From NCBI GenBank assembly GCA_964019695.1, contig OZ026516.1:79811018-79875017 (forward strand): a stretch of 64,000 bases of DNA, written 5' to 3'. A program made the position numbers and the translations under genes. Under the pieces are notes generated by a model, which saw nothing but the letters and a program-made list of their open reading frames with translations, was not told the origin of the DNA and ran no database searches. Every line of letters starts with the position of its first letter. Position 1 is the first letter of the stretch. This DNA is from Loripinus fragilis (Eukaryota; Mollusca; Bivalvia; Lucinida; Lucinidae). This document shows positions 1-12,200 of this stretch, in pieces.

Positions 1-180
1 TGCAATGGACCAGAACCATTTGAACAATTTTGGTAGAGGGCCACCCAGGGGTCATTTGTGTGAAATTATTTCTAAATTGGACAAGGGGTTTAGGAGATGT
101 CATTTAAGTCAATTGTTAACAGACGGAAGAAGACCGATCACAAACGCTCACCCTGTCACTATGTGACAGGTGAGCTAAAA
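1..180 (+). repeat. 3' end of a tandem-core dispersed element
   Basis: Contains the phrases ACCATTTGAACAATTTTGG and GGTTTAGGAGATGTCATTTA, then a hairpin-bearing tail in which GCTCACC pairs with GGTGAGC, followed by TAAAATAATA. The same body phrases recur at 38700-39190 and the same terminal hairpin recurs at 35970, 39165, 43115 and 44400. The 5' part is outside the window. Nothing coding is seen between 181 and 380. Confidence 0.7.
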
Positions 181-977
181 TAATAATTAAAACACATTAA
201 TGCTGCAATGAATGGTTAGTTACCAATGTGCGAAGCTCAACTTACAAAACCAGGTGTTAATAACATGCTTGCACATGCGTATAATACCATAAGTGATTGT
301 AGTATCTTAAAGATCCGCCACTTGTTTGTATGGTGCACCCGCAATGAGTTTTCTTAAGACTTTCTTAGAAGTCACCAAAAGTGTGCAGGTCATGTTGCTG
401 CTTGCAAAAAAGCAACAATAATAATAACAATGAAAGAAAAGAAAAAATGGTTGTCTGTTCCTACACTGGTCAAATTGAAAAACAGTCAGACCCACAAGCA
501 AGAGTCTTAGATGTCCCAGGTAGTTCAAATGTGGTTGGTGCTATGGACTTGGCTTTAAGAAGGTTGAATGAAGACCAGCTTCAGAAATTAGCTATTTGCT
601 AATTTAAACACAGCATACTGGATTGCTTAGAATGAGCTCCCTTACACCGTGTACCCATCAGTGTTAGAGCTGCAGACAGTCAATGGAGTCGACCTTGCAG
701 TGAGTTACAAAAGCCACAATGCCTGCAGAAGGTTCATGCCCTTCATCTATAAAGATGTCCAGAGTGTGGGAGAACTCATCAAAGCAGGCAAGGGTGTATC
801 AATAATGTTTGTCGGTGCAACAGATATTTCTGTGAAAATTAGCTGGTGTACGCCAGGGTGGTAGGTTCAATTTTCTTGTAAAGCTTAATGTCTGTAACTG
901 TCTGATCATGTCAAATACTGGTATTATCAATTTCATCAATGATTGCATATCTGTTGTGCATTGTCAATTTGAAATTA

Positions 978-1050
978 TAGTTTAAGTTGTGGTACTTGAT
1001 TGTAGTGATTCCTGATCTTTGCCTTCTTCCTTTATTTTTATTAAGATTAT
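978..1050 (+). repeat. Fragment of dispersed repeat shared with 10095-10170
   Basis: The phrase GGTACTTGATTGTA, followed by GATTCCTGATCTTTGC and a T-rich tail, matches the end of the block at 9650-10165. It lies in the old intron of the pseudogene. No coding capacity. Confidence 0.5.
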
Positions 1051-1111
1051 ACTGCATCAGGAAATCATCATTTAAACCTGTTAACTGGTGTCATCTGCTG
1101 ATAACCTTTGC

Positions 1112-1174
1112 AAACAGTTTGGATCCAGATCAGGCCCGACAAAATGTCGGACCTGATCTGGAACCAAACTGTTT
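1112..1174. repeat. Short near-perfect palindrome of a MITE-like family
   Basis: Two 29-bp arms with few mismatches flank a 5-nt loop (aaaat). The left arm starts AAACAGTTTGGATCCAGATC and the right arm ends CTGGAACCAAACTGTTT. A related, less symmetrical copy sits at 56131-56300, with the same lead phrase AACCTTTGCAAACAGTTTG. It could fold into a hairpin RNA or cruciform. Confidence 0.75.
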
Positions 1175-1197
1175 TACACTTTTTCTTTTGCCTTTTC

Positions 1198-1550
1198 AAG
1201 GCAAATGACGAAGTCAGCTCAGACTCCCTTTTCTCAATGCTAGGTATCCAGGACCTGGATGTGGTGCTACGCACCAGTAGAATGAGATGGTTTGGACATG
1301 TAGAGTGCAGCACAGGCTGGATTGCTAAAGTACGCAAGCTAAATGTTGTTGCACAGAAGAGACGAGGCAGGCCGAAGAAAACCTGGGATGAAGTGTTAGT
1401 GCATGGCATAAAGAAGCTTGGAATGGATTCTGCTGATCCTCAGAACCGTTCTGAGTGGAGAGGACACCTTAGAAGAAGACTTGTAAAACAAGCCCAACCC
1501 TCGGTAGAGGAAAACAGGCTTTAAATCGGATATGATGATGATTATGATGA
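1198..1550 (+). mobile_element. 3' end of a non-LTR retrotransposon (LINE) reverse-transcriptase ORF
   Basis: The frame at 1205-1524 encodes the C-terminal tail found after the reverse transcriptase of many LINEs. It has RMRWFGHVECS, then KRRGRPKKTWDEVL, and ends near RRRLVKQAQPSVEENRL. The stop is followed by a short (atg/atga)n tail around 1530-1550, typical of LINE 3' ends. The upstream ORF is missing, so this is a 5'-truncated insertion into the pseudogene's intron. Confidence 0.85.
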
Positions 1551-2124
1551 CACTGATGGTAATTGCATTCTTTAAAAAAAAATTAGAAAAAAATATGCTT
1601 TGAAATAATAAAAAAATACCAAAAAGGAGACGACATAATGCCTAAGCAAACAGATTGAATCCAGGCCAGCTGCCTAGTAACTTATTGTCTAGCCTGAAAC
1701 AAACATTTACCACACAACATTTATTCAAAAAGAAACAGATTTTCACAGTTTTAAATAGCCAGCAACAGATTAATATATTTTTAGATAACTACACAGCAGG
1801 CAATTTGCAGGCCCCCTAGCAGACTCTCATGAAATTAAAGGTTTTTTACAAAGGCTAATTTAGGCAAAATAAAAATTGTTTCATTGAAATTCTAACTAAA
1901 ATAAAGAGCAAATTTAAAACATCAAAATTTCTAGTATTCTTTTAGGATTGTGATCTTTTAAATCCAGGTTATGATAGATGATGGTATGAAAGGGGTGCAA
2001 CAAATCCTTAGCCAATAATTTTATAGCCCATTTATCACAAATCAAAAGAAAAAATAATCTTGTTTTTATTACTCCCTAGTTGAAAGCCTCACTCTTTAAA
2101 AAAAGGCTTGTATTGAGCAGTGTC

Positions 2125-2467
2125 CAGGGCTCTCACACCCCTTTTTGGGAATGGGGCAGGGGCACATGGAATTGGGAAAATTAGCGGCGTTTTGACTAAA
2201 ATTGGGAAATTTGACATCATCCTTATGCATGACGTTTCTATTGCTAGATTGATTCCAATGATTAAACTTACCTTAGTGTACTATGAGAAATTGTAAATAT
2301 GTAACAATATGTTCTGTATTTATATTTAATATATGAACTAAAGATGGAGAACAATTTCTTTTGTCAAATTGGGATTTTTTTGTCTGGAATTGGGAAAAAA
2401 ACATACTCTTTGGCATTGGGAATGGGGGCCGAATTTCAGCCCCAAAATCGGGTGATCGAGAGCCCTA
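2125..2467. mobile_element. hAT-like non-autonomous element, CAGGG termini, 5-bp target duplication
   Basis: The termini CAGGGCTCTC and GAGAGCCCTA are inverted repeats with a mutated last base. They are flanked on both sides by gtgtc (2120-2124 and 2468-2472). The interior repeats the short phrase AATTGGGAAA several times near the ends, a likely transposase-binding array. No ORF. Confidence 0.75.
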
Positions 2468-3804
2468 GTGTCGGTTTGAAAAACAAATCACATATTTTTG
2501 AATCTGGAAGGGGGTACGGGGGTCCTTCCCCCCCCCCCCAAAAATGAAAACCAAGGAAGCAAGAGAAGCCATCTCTGGTCATTTTGGGGTGTAGATAACA
2601 CTGTTTAGATTTGACAACCTTAGACAATGACATTAGGAAATCAGGACATTATTCAAAAGTCAATAAACCCAATATATGCTATCCATTAATATTATGCAGT
2701 TGGTAGCTTGCCCAACCTAATGTCTGGAGTTTTCCAGTTTCTATTCCCAGGTCGGGCACATTCTTTCACTAGTTGTCAGTTACAAGTAAAAGAGGAGCAC
2801 TGAGTACTAGTGAAAGGTTTTGGGTTAAGCCTGCCTAGAAAAAGGGTGGTTAGGATAAACTAGTATTTCCGACATTACTTCAGCTGTTTAGCATAGATGT
2901 AAAGCAAGAAATCAACCCGAAAGCATTTATATTGACCTTACCTCACACTTTTTTTTTTATTGCTGCCTTATCTGAAGCCTCAGAAAAATTGACTAAAAGA
3001 GTCACCCTGGTGCAAGAGGTAGGTATAGACACAAAGGTCTGAGGATGAATCCAGCTCAAGATGTCACAGACATTACTTGTCAAGATAAGTATGGTCTATT
3101 TTTTATGTTCAAATGATCTTGCAAAATTTAAAGGTTGATTGATCAAAATAAAGGTTATTAAAGGTTTTTCTGCCAAATTAAAGGTTTTAAAGGATTGCAA
3201 CCAAATTAAAGGTTTCTAAAGGTTTTAAAGGTTCCACTAGGGGCCTGAATTTGTAATCTTTTCAGATAGAAGATGGTGTTCCAAAGGGCATATATGTGAA
3301 GATGGCAGCAGTGGAACATGTGCACACAGAAGGGGTTCTAGCATCCAGTGAAGGATTCATGTCTGGGATTTAGGGGTGGAAAGACAAACTGATTGCAACT
3401 GGTTGTGATGGGGCCAGTGTCAACATGGGAAAAATCACAGCGAAACGGCTCTGCTCAAGAGAGATGTGCCCCAATTGATAGCTATGTATTGTGTCAGCAA
3501 CTGAGGCTTGAACTTGGTATTCTTGATGCTCTCAAAGAGAGAAAATCTTCATAAATCTCCACTACTCTGCCATTAGGCTTTGAAGGAGCTAAAATATCTT
3601 GTAGGTGTCATGATGATAAAAATGTAGAGGCCTGCCAATTTAGCTGACACTCGCTGGATACCTGACCTCAGTAGGTCTCTTACCATCTTACTGAAACCAG
3701 AAACATATTGTGTGTTTGTGACCCATTTTGAGGACATTATTGAAGGGGGCAAAGGAAGTGCCAATGTCCAAGGAAGGGCAAAAACATCATGAAGATTCGC
3801 AAAA

Positions 3805-4110
3805 ATAGTAAGTGAGTATGATCAGGAAATACAACAATCACAAACGGCAGACAATCCCATGGCACCGCGAGGAAGAACGGCTCAACCATCATGAGACACC
3901 AGGAAGACAAACTAAGCAAAGCAACCAGCTCCTTTCCCCAGCAAGATGATTGCAATACTAGAATGGACATAAAGTAACGTACAACAAAACATAGAACAAT
4001 TACATACTCCCACAATGGGAGTAACAATAAACAAAAAGTCAACAACAACAGAACCATCACCTTAGAACGGACAGCAGCCTAAGGCACCAGGGGGCTTAAA
4101 TGCATTTTAC
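3805..4110 (+). repeat. Dispersed repeat with AGTATGATCAGGAAATAC core, copy 1
   Basis: A block starting at GTGAGTATGATCAGGAAATA and including GCACCGCGAGGAAGA and AGACAAACTAAGCAAAGC. Shorter copies are at 37645-37765 and 56590-56680. Copy 3 reads open as [21 protein letters not shown] recall similar conceptual peptides from many marine invertebrate genomes. It interrupts the hAT-like pseudogene. Confidence 0.65.
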
Positions 4111-4960
4111 TGGTACCAAATCTTTGCCCTAGATTCTGCTGTTGTTGAAATACAAGAAATGTTCAGCTCGCATGGAGGCCATCTAACTAATGCAATGCAT
4201 CATCACGGAGAAATACTCTAATCAAATTAACACACTATGATGAAACAAAGAAAAGCGCTCATGACTCACAGATAGACAGAGCTAAAGAAAACCTCAAGTT
4301 GAGCCACGGTGGGTCCAGCTACAGATAAGACAAGTCCGAAAAACTAATGCATTTTCTACAGGATGTCCTTGTCATTCTGAGCGACCTGTCCCTCCAATTT
4401 CAGAGGGACAAATGCTTTAGCCCAGATGCCCTGGAGTCAGTTGAGACGTCTTCGACTTGTTGCCTTACAACAGAGACCAGGAGAACACTCGCATGGCCTT
4501 TTGGATGCTCTTTAAATTGATCATCAGGAACTGAAGTATCAAGGCATTAAACTGTCTCCAAAATAGTTGACTGATGGTCAAATGAAGGAGAAACGCAACG
4601 CTCTGGTTGATGCGGTGAATGACCATATAGACCACAGACTCGAAGACCTTTGCAATGTGCCAATTCCTAAAGTCATGCAAGTGTGCTTCAGTCATTCTGC
4701 CTATATGGTGCAGCTGAACTGGTAACCTATGGGGAAGACCAAGACCAAGTTCGAGAGCTTGACCAGCACTTCAGGACTATCCTTGAGAGGATGGGTTGCG
4801 ACATACCCACCCTGATTCAGACAGAGTGGCCGGCACTTAAGGTATACATGAGTGGAAACAGGTAGCGATCCACTGATGAGCTCTACAGAAGATGTTTTGT
4901 TGAGAACAACCTTAAATAAAAGGTCCTACCTTAAGTTACATTTGTGAAAGGGGGTTTTCT

Positions 4961-6009
4961 GCTATGGCATGAGTAAAATCAGACTGGCGTCAAGTACTGT
5001 CATTTAGTTTTAAATCATAGGTTTACAAATGATGCAAGAGAATGTTTATAACTGTCTGATATTGGATGTAACATTTTAGCTTCATAGATTTCTTCATCAG
5101 AGGAAAGAACCATTAAAACCACATCTCACAATTAGATATTCAGTTTTTTAGTTAAGGTTATGATTTTCAAGTGAAATACAAGATTGTTTATTTTCTGATA
5201 AAAATGTAAGACATTTCAGTTTTTAGTGGGGTTTTTTCTCCGAACCCCTAAAACTAAAATATCAGAATCAGTTTTCTAGTCAACAATATTATCATATATC
5301 TGATATTATAACAGATGTAAATGTTCTGGTTCTTTCCCCAAAAGAAGATTGAACCACTAAAACTAAAATGAACATCTCAGTTATGATTTTCAAATGAAAT
5401 GTTGTTTCAACTTTAATGTTGTTGTTTATTTCAGTTTTAAAACAGTGACCAATGTTTTATTGAATAAATTGTTGCAGTAAGAATCCAACAATGATTTAGT
5501 TTCATCTTTTAATGCATGTATACAAATACAATTTGTTAATAATTTCAAAATAAGTACATGTTAGGTAAGGGCTAGTGTGTTTTAGGTCAGGACAAGAAGA
5601 TTTCTCAAGGTACTAAGTGGGTTTGAAAAGTTAATGTAGAGGCCTGCTGTTGTAGCATCTTTATTTTGAATGACTGGATTTAATGTTTCCAAACTGTTAA
5701 TTTAGACTCTCTCTATTTTGTAATATATTATCAATTATCTATAGTGCAGATTTTATTTTCTTTGCCTTTGGGATCATTGATTCCATTATTGGACAAAGCC
5801 TTCATCAAAATCCTTCAGTGTGTGGCAGCAATGAAGGCTTTGTTGACACTGCCTGCATGTGAATGCTCTTCTGGGCCTTGTCACTGCTGGCATAAGTAAT
5901 AAGACTAGTACCAAAATCTTGTGAACAAGCTCATATCAACTTTCTTTAAAAGGACAAAGCATCTATGAAATGCAAATATATATTTATAAACAATCAAAGT
6001 CAACATTAC
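4961..6009. other. Intronic/intergenic stretch with a short local duplication
   Basis: No exon is recognised. Between about 5140 and 5440 a block with the phrases TTATGATTTTCAA and CTAAAACTAAAAT occurs twice imperfectly. The rest is AT-rich and unassigned. The next dynein exon is not here. Confidence 0.6.
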
Positions 6010-6203
6010 CCAAGTGCATATGTCATTCTGTCAGGTCTAAGAGCTCTCATCATACATAGTTTCTGTAGAGAAGTCTTGTTTTTCCATTCTTGAGGGAATT
6101 TTTCCTTTTCTGGACATTCACTTTCAACAAATTTTTTCCAACGCTTTGCAGAACCTTCAATGTCACGATCCAAGTTTCGAAACTCGTCCATGGTTGAAAG
6201 TGA
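6010..6203 (-). CDS. DNAH9/17: Dynein exon: late AAA6 segment, last visible exon
   Basis: 194 nt: 64 codons plus two bases, with acceptor tttcag before TCACTTTC and donor after TTGG of gtaatg. It encodes [37 protein letters not shown] and [19 protein letters not shown]. The homologous next exon would begin around NFVEEKMGSK. I looked for it on the minus strand of 1-6009 and did not see it, so the gene continues left of the window. Confidence 0.96.
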
Positions 6204-9200
6204 CTGAAAGGTATGTAAGAGAAATTTACCTAGCATTGGAAATTAAAAGCATGTATATTAAAAGCACAATAACAGAATGTAAAGTATACCAAAGTAAAAT
6301 CAAGTTATAATGGTATGTTTTCAATGAATAGTGATGTTAAAGTGGAATTGTCCCTTAGCTGAGACCATTTTATATACTTGTATATGCTTCTTCTAAGATG
6401 TTCTGAAAATTTCACGTTTTTCTGATACCATTTACTGCATTTGGCTAACCACCTTCCAAGAGATTCATTTTTTTCCATTTCCTATTCAGATATTGGTTTA
6501 TAGCTTTACAAGCTTCTCCATCAAACTTTTGTGTGATATCGGACAGAGGTTATTAAATTGCAAACAAAATAATTAAACAGGGTTATAGATTAAAATAAAT
6601 ATAAGATATATTGCTTGAAAAAATTTTTTTTTTGACCCCCTGGGCACCCCCTGCGCCCCACCCCTGGGGCATGACCCAGGCCACAGAATGAAAATCACGT
6701 CTGATATGTTTTGTATCTTTCATTTGATAGAACACACCCAAAGTTTGGCATAAAATCTTTGAAATTGACTTTGTAATTGATATTTGACCTTTTGACCCCT
6801 CCTCAGGGCCTCAGGGGTAGGGCCCCAAAAAAATTTGCTGTTGCATGCCCACTCATGTGAGTAACTCAAACACCAAATTTGGTTGAATTTCGTCCAATGG
6901 TTTAGGAGATAGCATAACGGCCAGACAGACGGATGGATGGACAGACAGATGGACGGAGGCGATTACAATATCCCTTTCGATCTTTAAAAAAACGCGGGGA
7001 TAACAAACCAGCTACTTACCTTAATTCCTCCCCAACTCCAATTGTTCATGAAGTCAACGGGTGTTGTGACATTTGGTGTTGATGGGAAACGTAATAAAAA
7101 ATCCAACTCTACTGGGTTAATTTCTTTACTCATCAGATTGATCTGAAATTGACAGTTATAATGACTGAAAGAAACTCCAATGAGATCCAGAGGACCATTA
7201 AAGTCAGACAAGTTTCCTAGCACCATAGCTCTTTTGTTTGTACCTAATTCATGAACAGAGTCCTGAGGGTAATAAAAAGCAAAGGGCCACAAGGTCCTGA
7301 AGCAATCTGGAGCACCTGACAAGGAGTCTCAAAAATGTCATCTCCTTAATTTAAGGTTTCAACCTAGGATCATGTAAACAAACTTTGTAAGGCCCATATG
7401 CCAATACCAAAGGTGATTGGCCCTTTAGTTTTAGAGACAAGATTTTTTAATAGTTTTTATCTATCATGAAATGGAAAACATTTTTGGTCATGTGAAATGG
7501 ACAATATAGTCATATGAAGATTGTCTTATATTCATATGAAGATTGTCTTATATAAAATTCCCCTTCAATTGGTCTTCTGATTTTGGAAAAAAATATGTTT
7601 GCAAACTAATAATTTAGAGCTTCCTTGGCTGAAAGGTCAATCATGACCGTTGTTGGCTACCTATAACCATTGTCTCATTAAGGTCAATATATCAATTAAG
7701 TAAAAGCTTCAAAAATTATTGTGACTTATCTTTTCAAGGTGCTTCCCATATAAATACATTCTGACACAAATTTTCCCTTGTCATAAACTGGAATCAAGGT
7801 CAACCTACTAAAACTAGTCAAATAAACGTTGCATCAATATTTATTAATCTTTACTCACTGTAATATTACATCTGCTACCCTCTATGCTCTATTCCCCCAG
7901 AATGTGGCAACCTAATTACCAGCCGTGACAGACAGCTGATAGTTGAGAAGACTTTGGTAACCGTGTATAAATCAACCAGGATAAAGTCATGCACTTAATT
8001 CATAACAAAATACCTGTAAACATCCTCTTTTGCGAGAAAACTTACAGATGTGTGGGGAGGTGGGAAGCATGCTATAAGCTTGCCCAGAACAAACATATAA
8101 AAATTATATCATCTAACCTACAATAATATTACATCTGTTACAGATTTGATCTTACTGGATGGTGGGTGAATCTGTCAAAGAATGGAAAATAACTTCAGTC
8201 TAAGACTTACGATTCAACAAATACTGAAACAAAGTCCACTTGGCAGATGGAAGGCAACAAGATCAATACCAATTGATGGACAGTTGACCGTATGTATAAT
8301 CCAGACTGGGGAGCACAGTGGCTCAGTGGTAGAGTGCTTGACTAGAGGCCGAAGGGCCGCAGGTTGGAGCCTCTCCAGCGTCGCTGCGTTGTGTCCTTGA
8401 ACAAGAACATTAATCCTAGCTTAGTACTGGTTCAACCCAGGAAGACCTGTCCCTTTATAACTGAAAGATTGTTGATGGGACGTAAAGAATCAATTCAAAC
8501 AAAAAAAAAAAAAAATAATCCAGACTGGAAAGAGCATGTGAAGGATTATTGGGGGAGAAGCTACAACAGAACCAAGAGAAAACAGTTTCTAATTGATACC
8601 TGCTAAAATTTGATAAAAGAGTTATAAGAAAACCACAAATCCGGCTTTGAGAACAGAATCCAAAGGAACTCGTTAAATTGCGGTAAACAAGTGTTTCTCA
8701 GGCCACTTGTTTGAAAAACAGATGAGGCAGGCAGGTTTTTACTTTTATTTCCCCCCAAAACAGATGAGGACACTTTTTTATTTTTTATTTCCTTGAAAAC
8801 TAATGAGGCACCTTTTTTTGTTGATTTTAAGCATAAAAATGTTGATATTTTGATTTTGACATATGAATAAAATAAATGAGGCAATTTTTTTTTTATTCAA
8901 GTCTGAAAAAAGACAGATGAGGGGCATTTGAAACAGATGAGGGAGAGCCTGAGAAACATTTTTTTAATTTGTCCTTACTGAGAAAAATATTTTACCTGAA
9001 AGCACATCTGTGCGGTAAAGATAAGCTTGTCTTTCTCAAAGAGACCCCTGGCTGTGTAAACAAACACTGAGTAGGAAATACAATCTATGAGATTATTAAC
9101 ACGTGCCTTCACCTCTTCTGCTGATTCTGCACGGTCTATGGCCTTCTCAAACACCACGCTAAATGCCTATATAAGAAAATAGAATATAAGCCAGAACATG

Positions 9201-12200
9201 ACCTTTTGTTACTTAACGCCTAGGCACTCAGTGTAGGCTCTTGTCAGCCTGTACATCCACACAGAATCCAGGGCCTTTCTGCTTGCATACAAATAGTATT
9301 CGTATAGATACATAGTGCTGGATATGTCAGCATGGCCCTGCATGGGTGTTAAAGGAGGCATCTCTAGATGATCTGTCTTCTAGAGATGCTCTAGGTTATA
9401 GACATGATAGGTAACAACATCAATATGGATCAACCATTGAGAACTAAAAAGGGCAATAAACAAGGTCTAAAACCTATTTTACACCCTGCACATGTATCAT
9501 ACCATTTTCTTTGCCGCGGTCCATTTTTGGCTAGTCTTTTTGGTGTACATAATCAAACTGAAATGAAAGATAGGGGCAGTCAATCAAAAAGTTAACTAGA
9601 GGACCTGAAGCACTCACCTGATCTCCATTTACAATGTTAAAATAGGTCACACGGTCAACTTAGATGCTTTGGCTGTTTGTCGGGCCCACCGGGGTTTACC
9701 TGTTGGATTTCTTTTGCTCCGGTATTCAGTTTAATTTACTGTTGAGTCCTTATCCTTGCTTTATCTCCTTGTTATATCTTGATTTATATGTTTTAGGAGA
9801 TGATGCATTGATAAGTTAGGGGTCTTTCATGCAAACCAAATATCTATGTGTCTTGATCCACATCTGAATTAAGGGTGAGGTTGGCGCCGTTAAACCGGTT
9901 TAAGCCCTCCAGTAAAATATTTTACTGACCGTTCCAAGGCGGTACTTCTTTTGTGGATCTTTTATGTTTTTGTTCTGTCTTGTGTTTGCTATGTTTTGCG
10001 CGCGTCTGTTTATATGTGCTTTTTGGTCACCTGCTGGGAAAGGGCTGACCTCTTGGCTCTCGTTTGTGGTGTCTTCTGTGAGTTTGTCACTTTCCCATTG
10101 GTATCCTGGGTCAGGTGTGGTACTTGATTGTATCGATTCCTGATCTTTGCAACCTTATCACTTTTATTATTGAAACATATTTTGTTTTACCATATATGGG
10201 AGTGGTGGCCATTTTGGTCAAGTGACCTAAAACAATCTAATGAATACTCCATATATGAAATTTGAGTTCAAACAGCCAATAAATTTCTGAGAAAGAGATG
10301 TTTAGATACATATATTGCAGTCCAAATGAGTGACGTCGGATGAGAGGTCTCAGGTCAGCTTGACATTTAGTTCTGGTATAAAACCATTGTCTCATTAGGT
10401 TAAACATTTCTCACAAGTATTATGATTTCGGCTTAAACAGTTATAGTTAAATGAACATTCTAACACACCTCGTCTATAGAGCCAATGCTAAAAAACGTGA
10501 TATATCAAACAATAATTCACAGTTTTGAAAGCGCAAGGAAACATGTGCTAGGTGATGTCATTTGCAAAATGACATCAGTCATGGCGTTAGACGGTGTAAT
10601 GTTGTTTTTACCCGGGAAAGACATTACAAATACCTGTAAACGTATGCAACACAGTCCAAATATTGGCTGGATTTCCTCAGTGCAATGGCAGAAAATTGGA
10701 AAGAGCTGAAGACTTCAAAAGTATTTTTGTCGTTTATTGTGTTTGAATGGAAATAGGTCAGCTCTCTTGCTTGAATTGTTGAGTAATAATTCATTGTTTC
10801 AGTTTGTTGGTCAGCTGTACGAAGATAAATCACTCGCCCTACCCACTCGTGATTTGATCTTTACAATTGACCTCCTACCAGTGAATTATTACTCAACAAT
10901 TCACTGCTAAAGCTGATCTATTTCTTAATTTAAAGATTTTTCCCACATAAATACATAAGGAATCATATTTGACCTTAGGTCAAGGTCAACCTAGAATCAT
11001 CATTTGTGTAAACCTGGTACTGCCCACTTCCCCAATGCTACATACCAAGTACCAAGACCTTTTGGTTCCAGAGAGGAAGATAGAGTTTTTACCTTATATG
11101 GGCATGGCTACCATCTTCATGTGACTAGAACAATTTGTATATATTTTGGCTAACCTATCATAAGGAGTCTTCATATGAAATTTGAGTTCAATTGGCCTAG
11201 TGGTTTCTGAGAAAACTGTTTGAATATAAAGATGGGATTCCAATATTAGCGACCTTGGCTGAAAGGTCAAAGGTCAACATTGACCTTTGGAACTTATCTA
11301 TAGACACTGTCTCATTAGATTGAACATATCAAGTAAGAATATTTATAAACTCTATTTTTTGTTTTTCACATTGATTTTTGGTGATAACTTTTTTATTATT
11401 GATTTTAGTAAACTGTGTTTGCGATGAAAGTTGTAGAGAAAAATTAGCACCAACTTCTGCAAGCGACTCAAATGTCGTCATAGATGCTGCAATAACTTTG
11501 CCCATAAATGCACTCTTTGAGCAATTTAAGAAAAGCCCAAATAAACTAAGTCAAATATGTCAGTCAAAAAATGACATTGCACCGCCCCGATTCAATAAGA
11601 AAGGCGACGGATGGCTCGTTCAAATATATTGGAAATTGCACCTAATTCGCCGGTGCGTTTAGCTAGTTGGGTCATCTCAAAACTGTCTATTCAGGAGCAC
11701 ATGCAAATGAGAAAAATGGCTCGTCATGCGATATCGCAGCTTCTGCACATACAAATGATCATGCTCATAGTAGATTCTGAATATGCATGCTACATTCTGA
11801 GCCTACATACAGCAGGATTATGCCATTAACACCGTTGAATAACTGTATATACACCCTTTGTGAATACTCTTTTGAGACAAACCCTTTCTGTCGCGCCTCT
11901 ACGAAATTTACCTGTCAATAAAAGACTTAGAAAATTTGGCTGAATTCGATTTATTGCAAAGTCTTCATCTATGTACACAAAATCTGTTTATGCCACAAAC
12001 TTCGGATCTCTTGGAGAAATCGGCACTAATTTTTCTTAACAACTTTCATCGCGAACACAGTTTGCTAAAATTAGTAGTGAAAAAGTTATCGCCGAAAATC
12101 AATGTGAAAAACATAAAACATCTAGTTTAAATGGAACTGATTTCGTAGTATGGGTTCATAAAACCCATATAGTTGGGTCTGGTCTAACTAAAATAGGATA

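Larger units (their letters stand above)
381..4960 (+). pseudogene. hAT-type transposase-like (ZNF862-like) pseudogene, split and interrupted
   Basis: Segments of one decayed protein appear in order on the plus strand. These are 381-600 (VLDVPGSSNVVGAMDLALRR), 620-860 (LELQTVNGVDLAVSYKSHNA, IYKDVQS, KAGKGVSIM), 3267-3540 (GVPKGIYVKMAAVEH, LIATGCDGASVNMGK, LELGILDALKE), 3630-3790 (NLADTRWIPDLSRSL, THFEDIIEGGKGSANVQG) and about 4200-4880 (DLSLQFQRDKC, VNDHIDHRLEDL, TYGEDQ, CDIPTLIQTEWPALKVY). The GCDGASVNMG and TRW motifs belong to the RNase-H-like hAT-derived family that includes ZNF862/KRBA2-like proteins. Stops (for example near 634 and 3372) and several frameshifts break it. A plausible donor near 858 and a tttcag acceptor at 3267 suggest an old intron, so it is probably not a processed copy. 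Intron and body carry later insertions. Confidence 0.8.

Noticed and set aside
1108..1524. 138-codon plus-strand frame as a host gene
   Set aside because: Its C-terminal part is the standard tail of a LINE reverse-transcriptase ORF, and its N-terminal part reads through a palindromic repeat.
3737..4060. 107-codon leucine-rich minus-strand frame
   Set aside because: Reverse reading of a dispersed repeat and pseudogene sequence.
8310..8400. Possible functional tRNA gene
   Set aside because: Box A and B are present but the cloverleaf is degenerate, an A tail and target duplication are present, and three more copies exist. It is a SINE.
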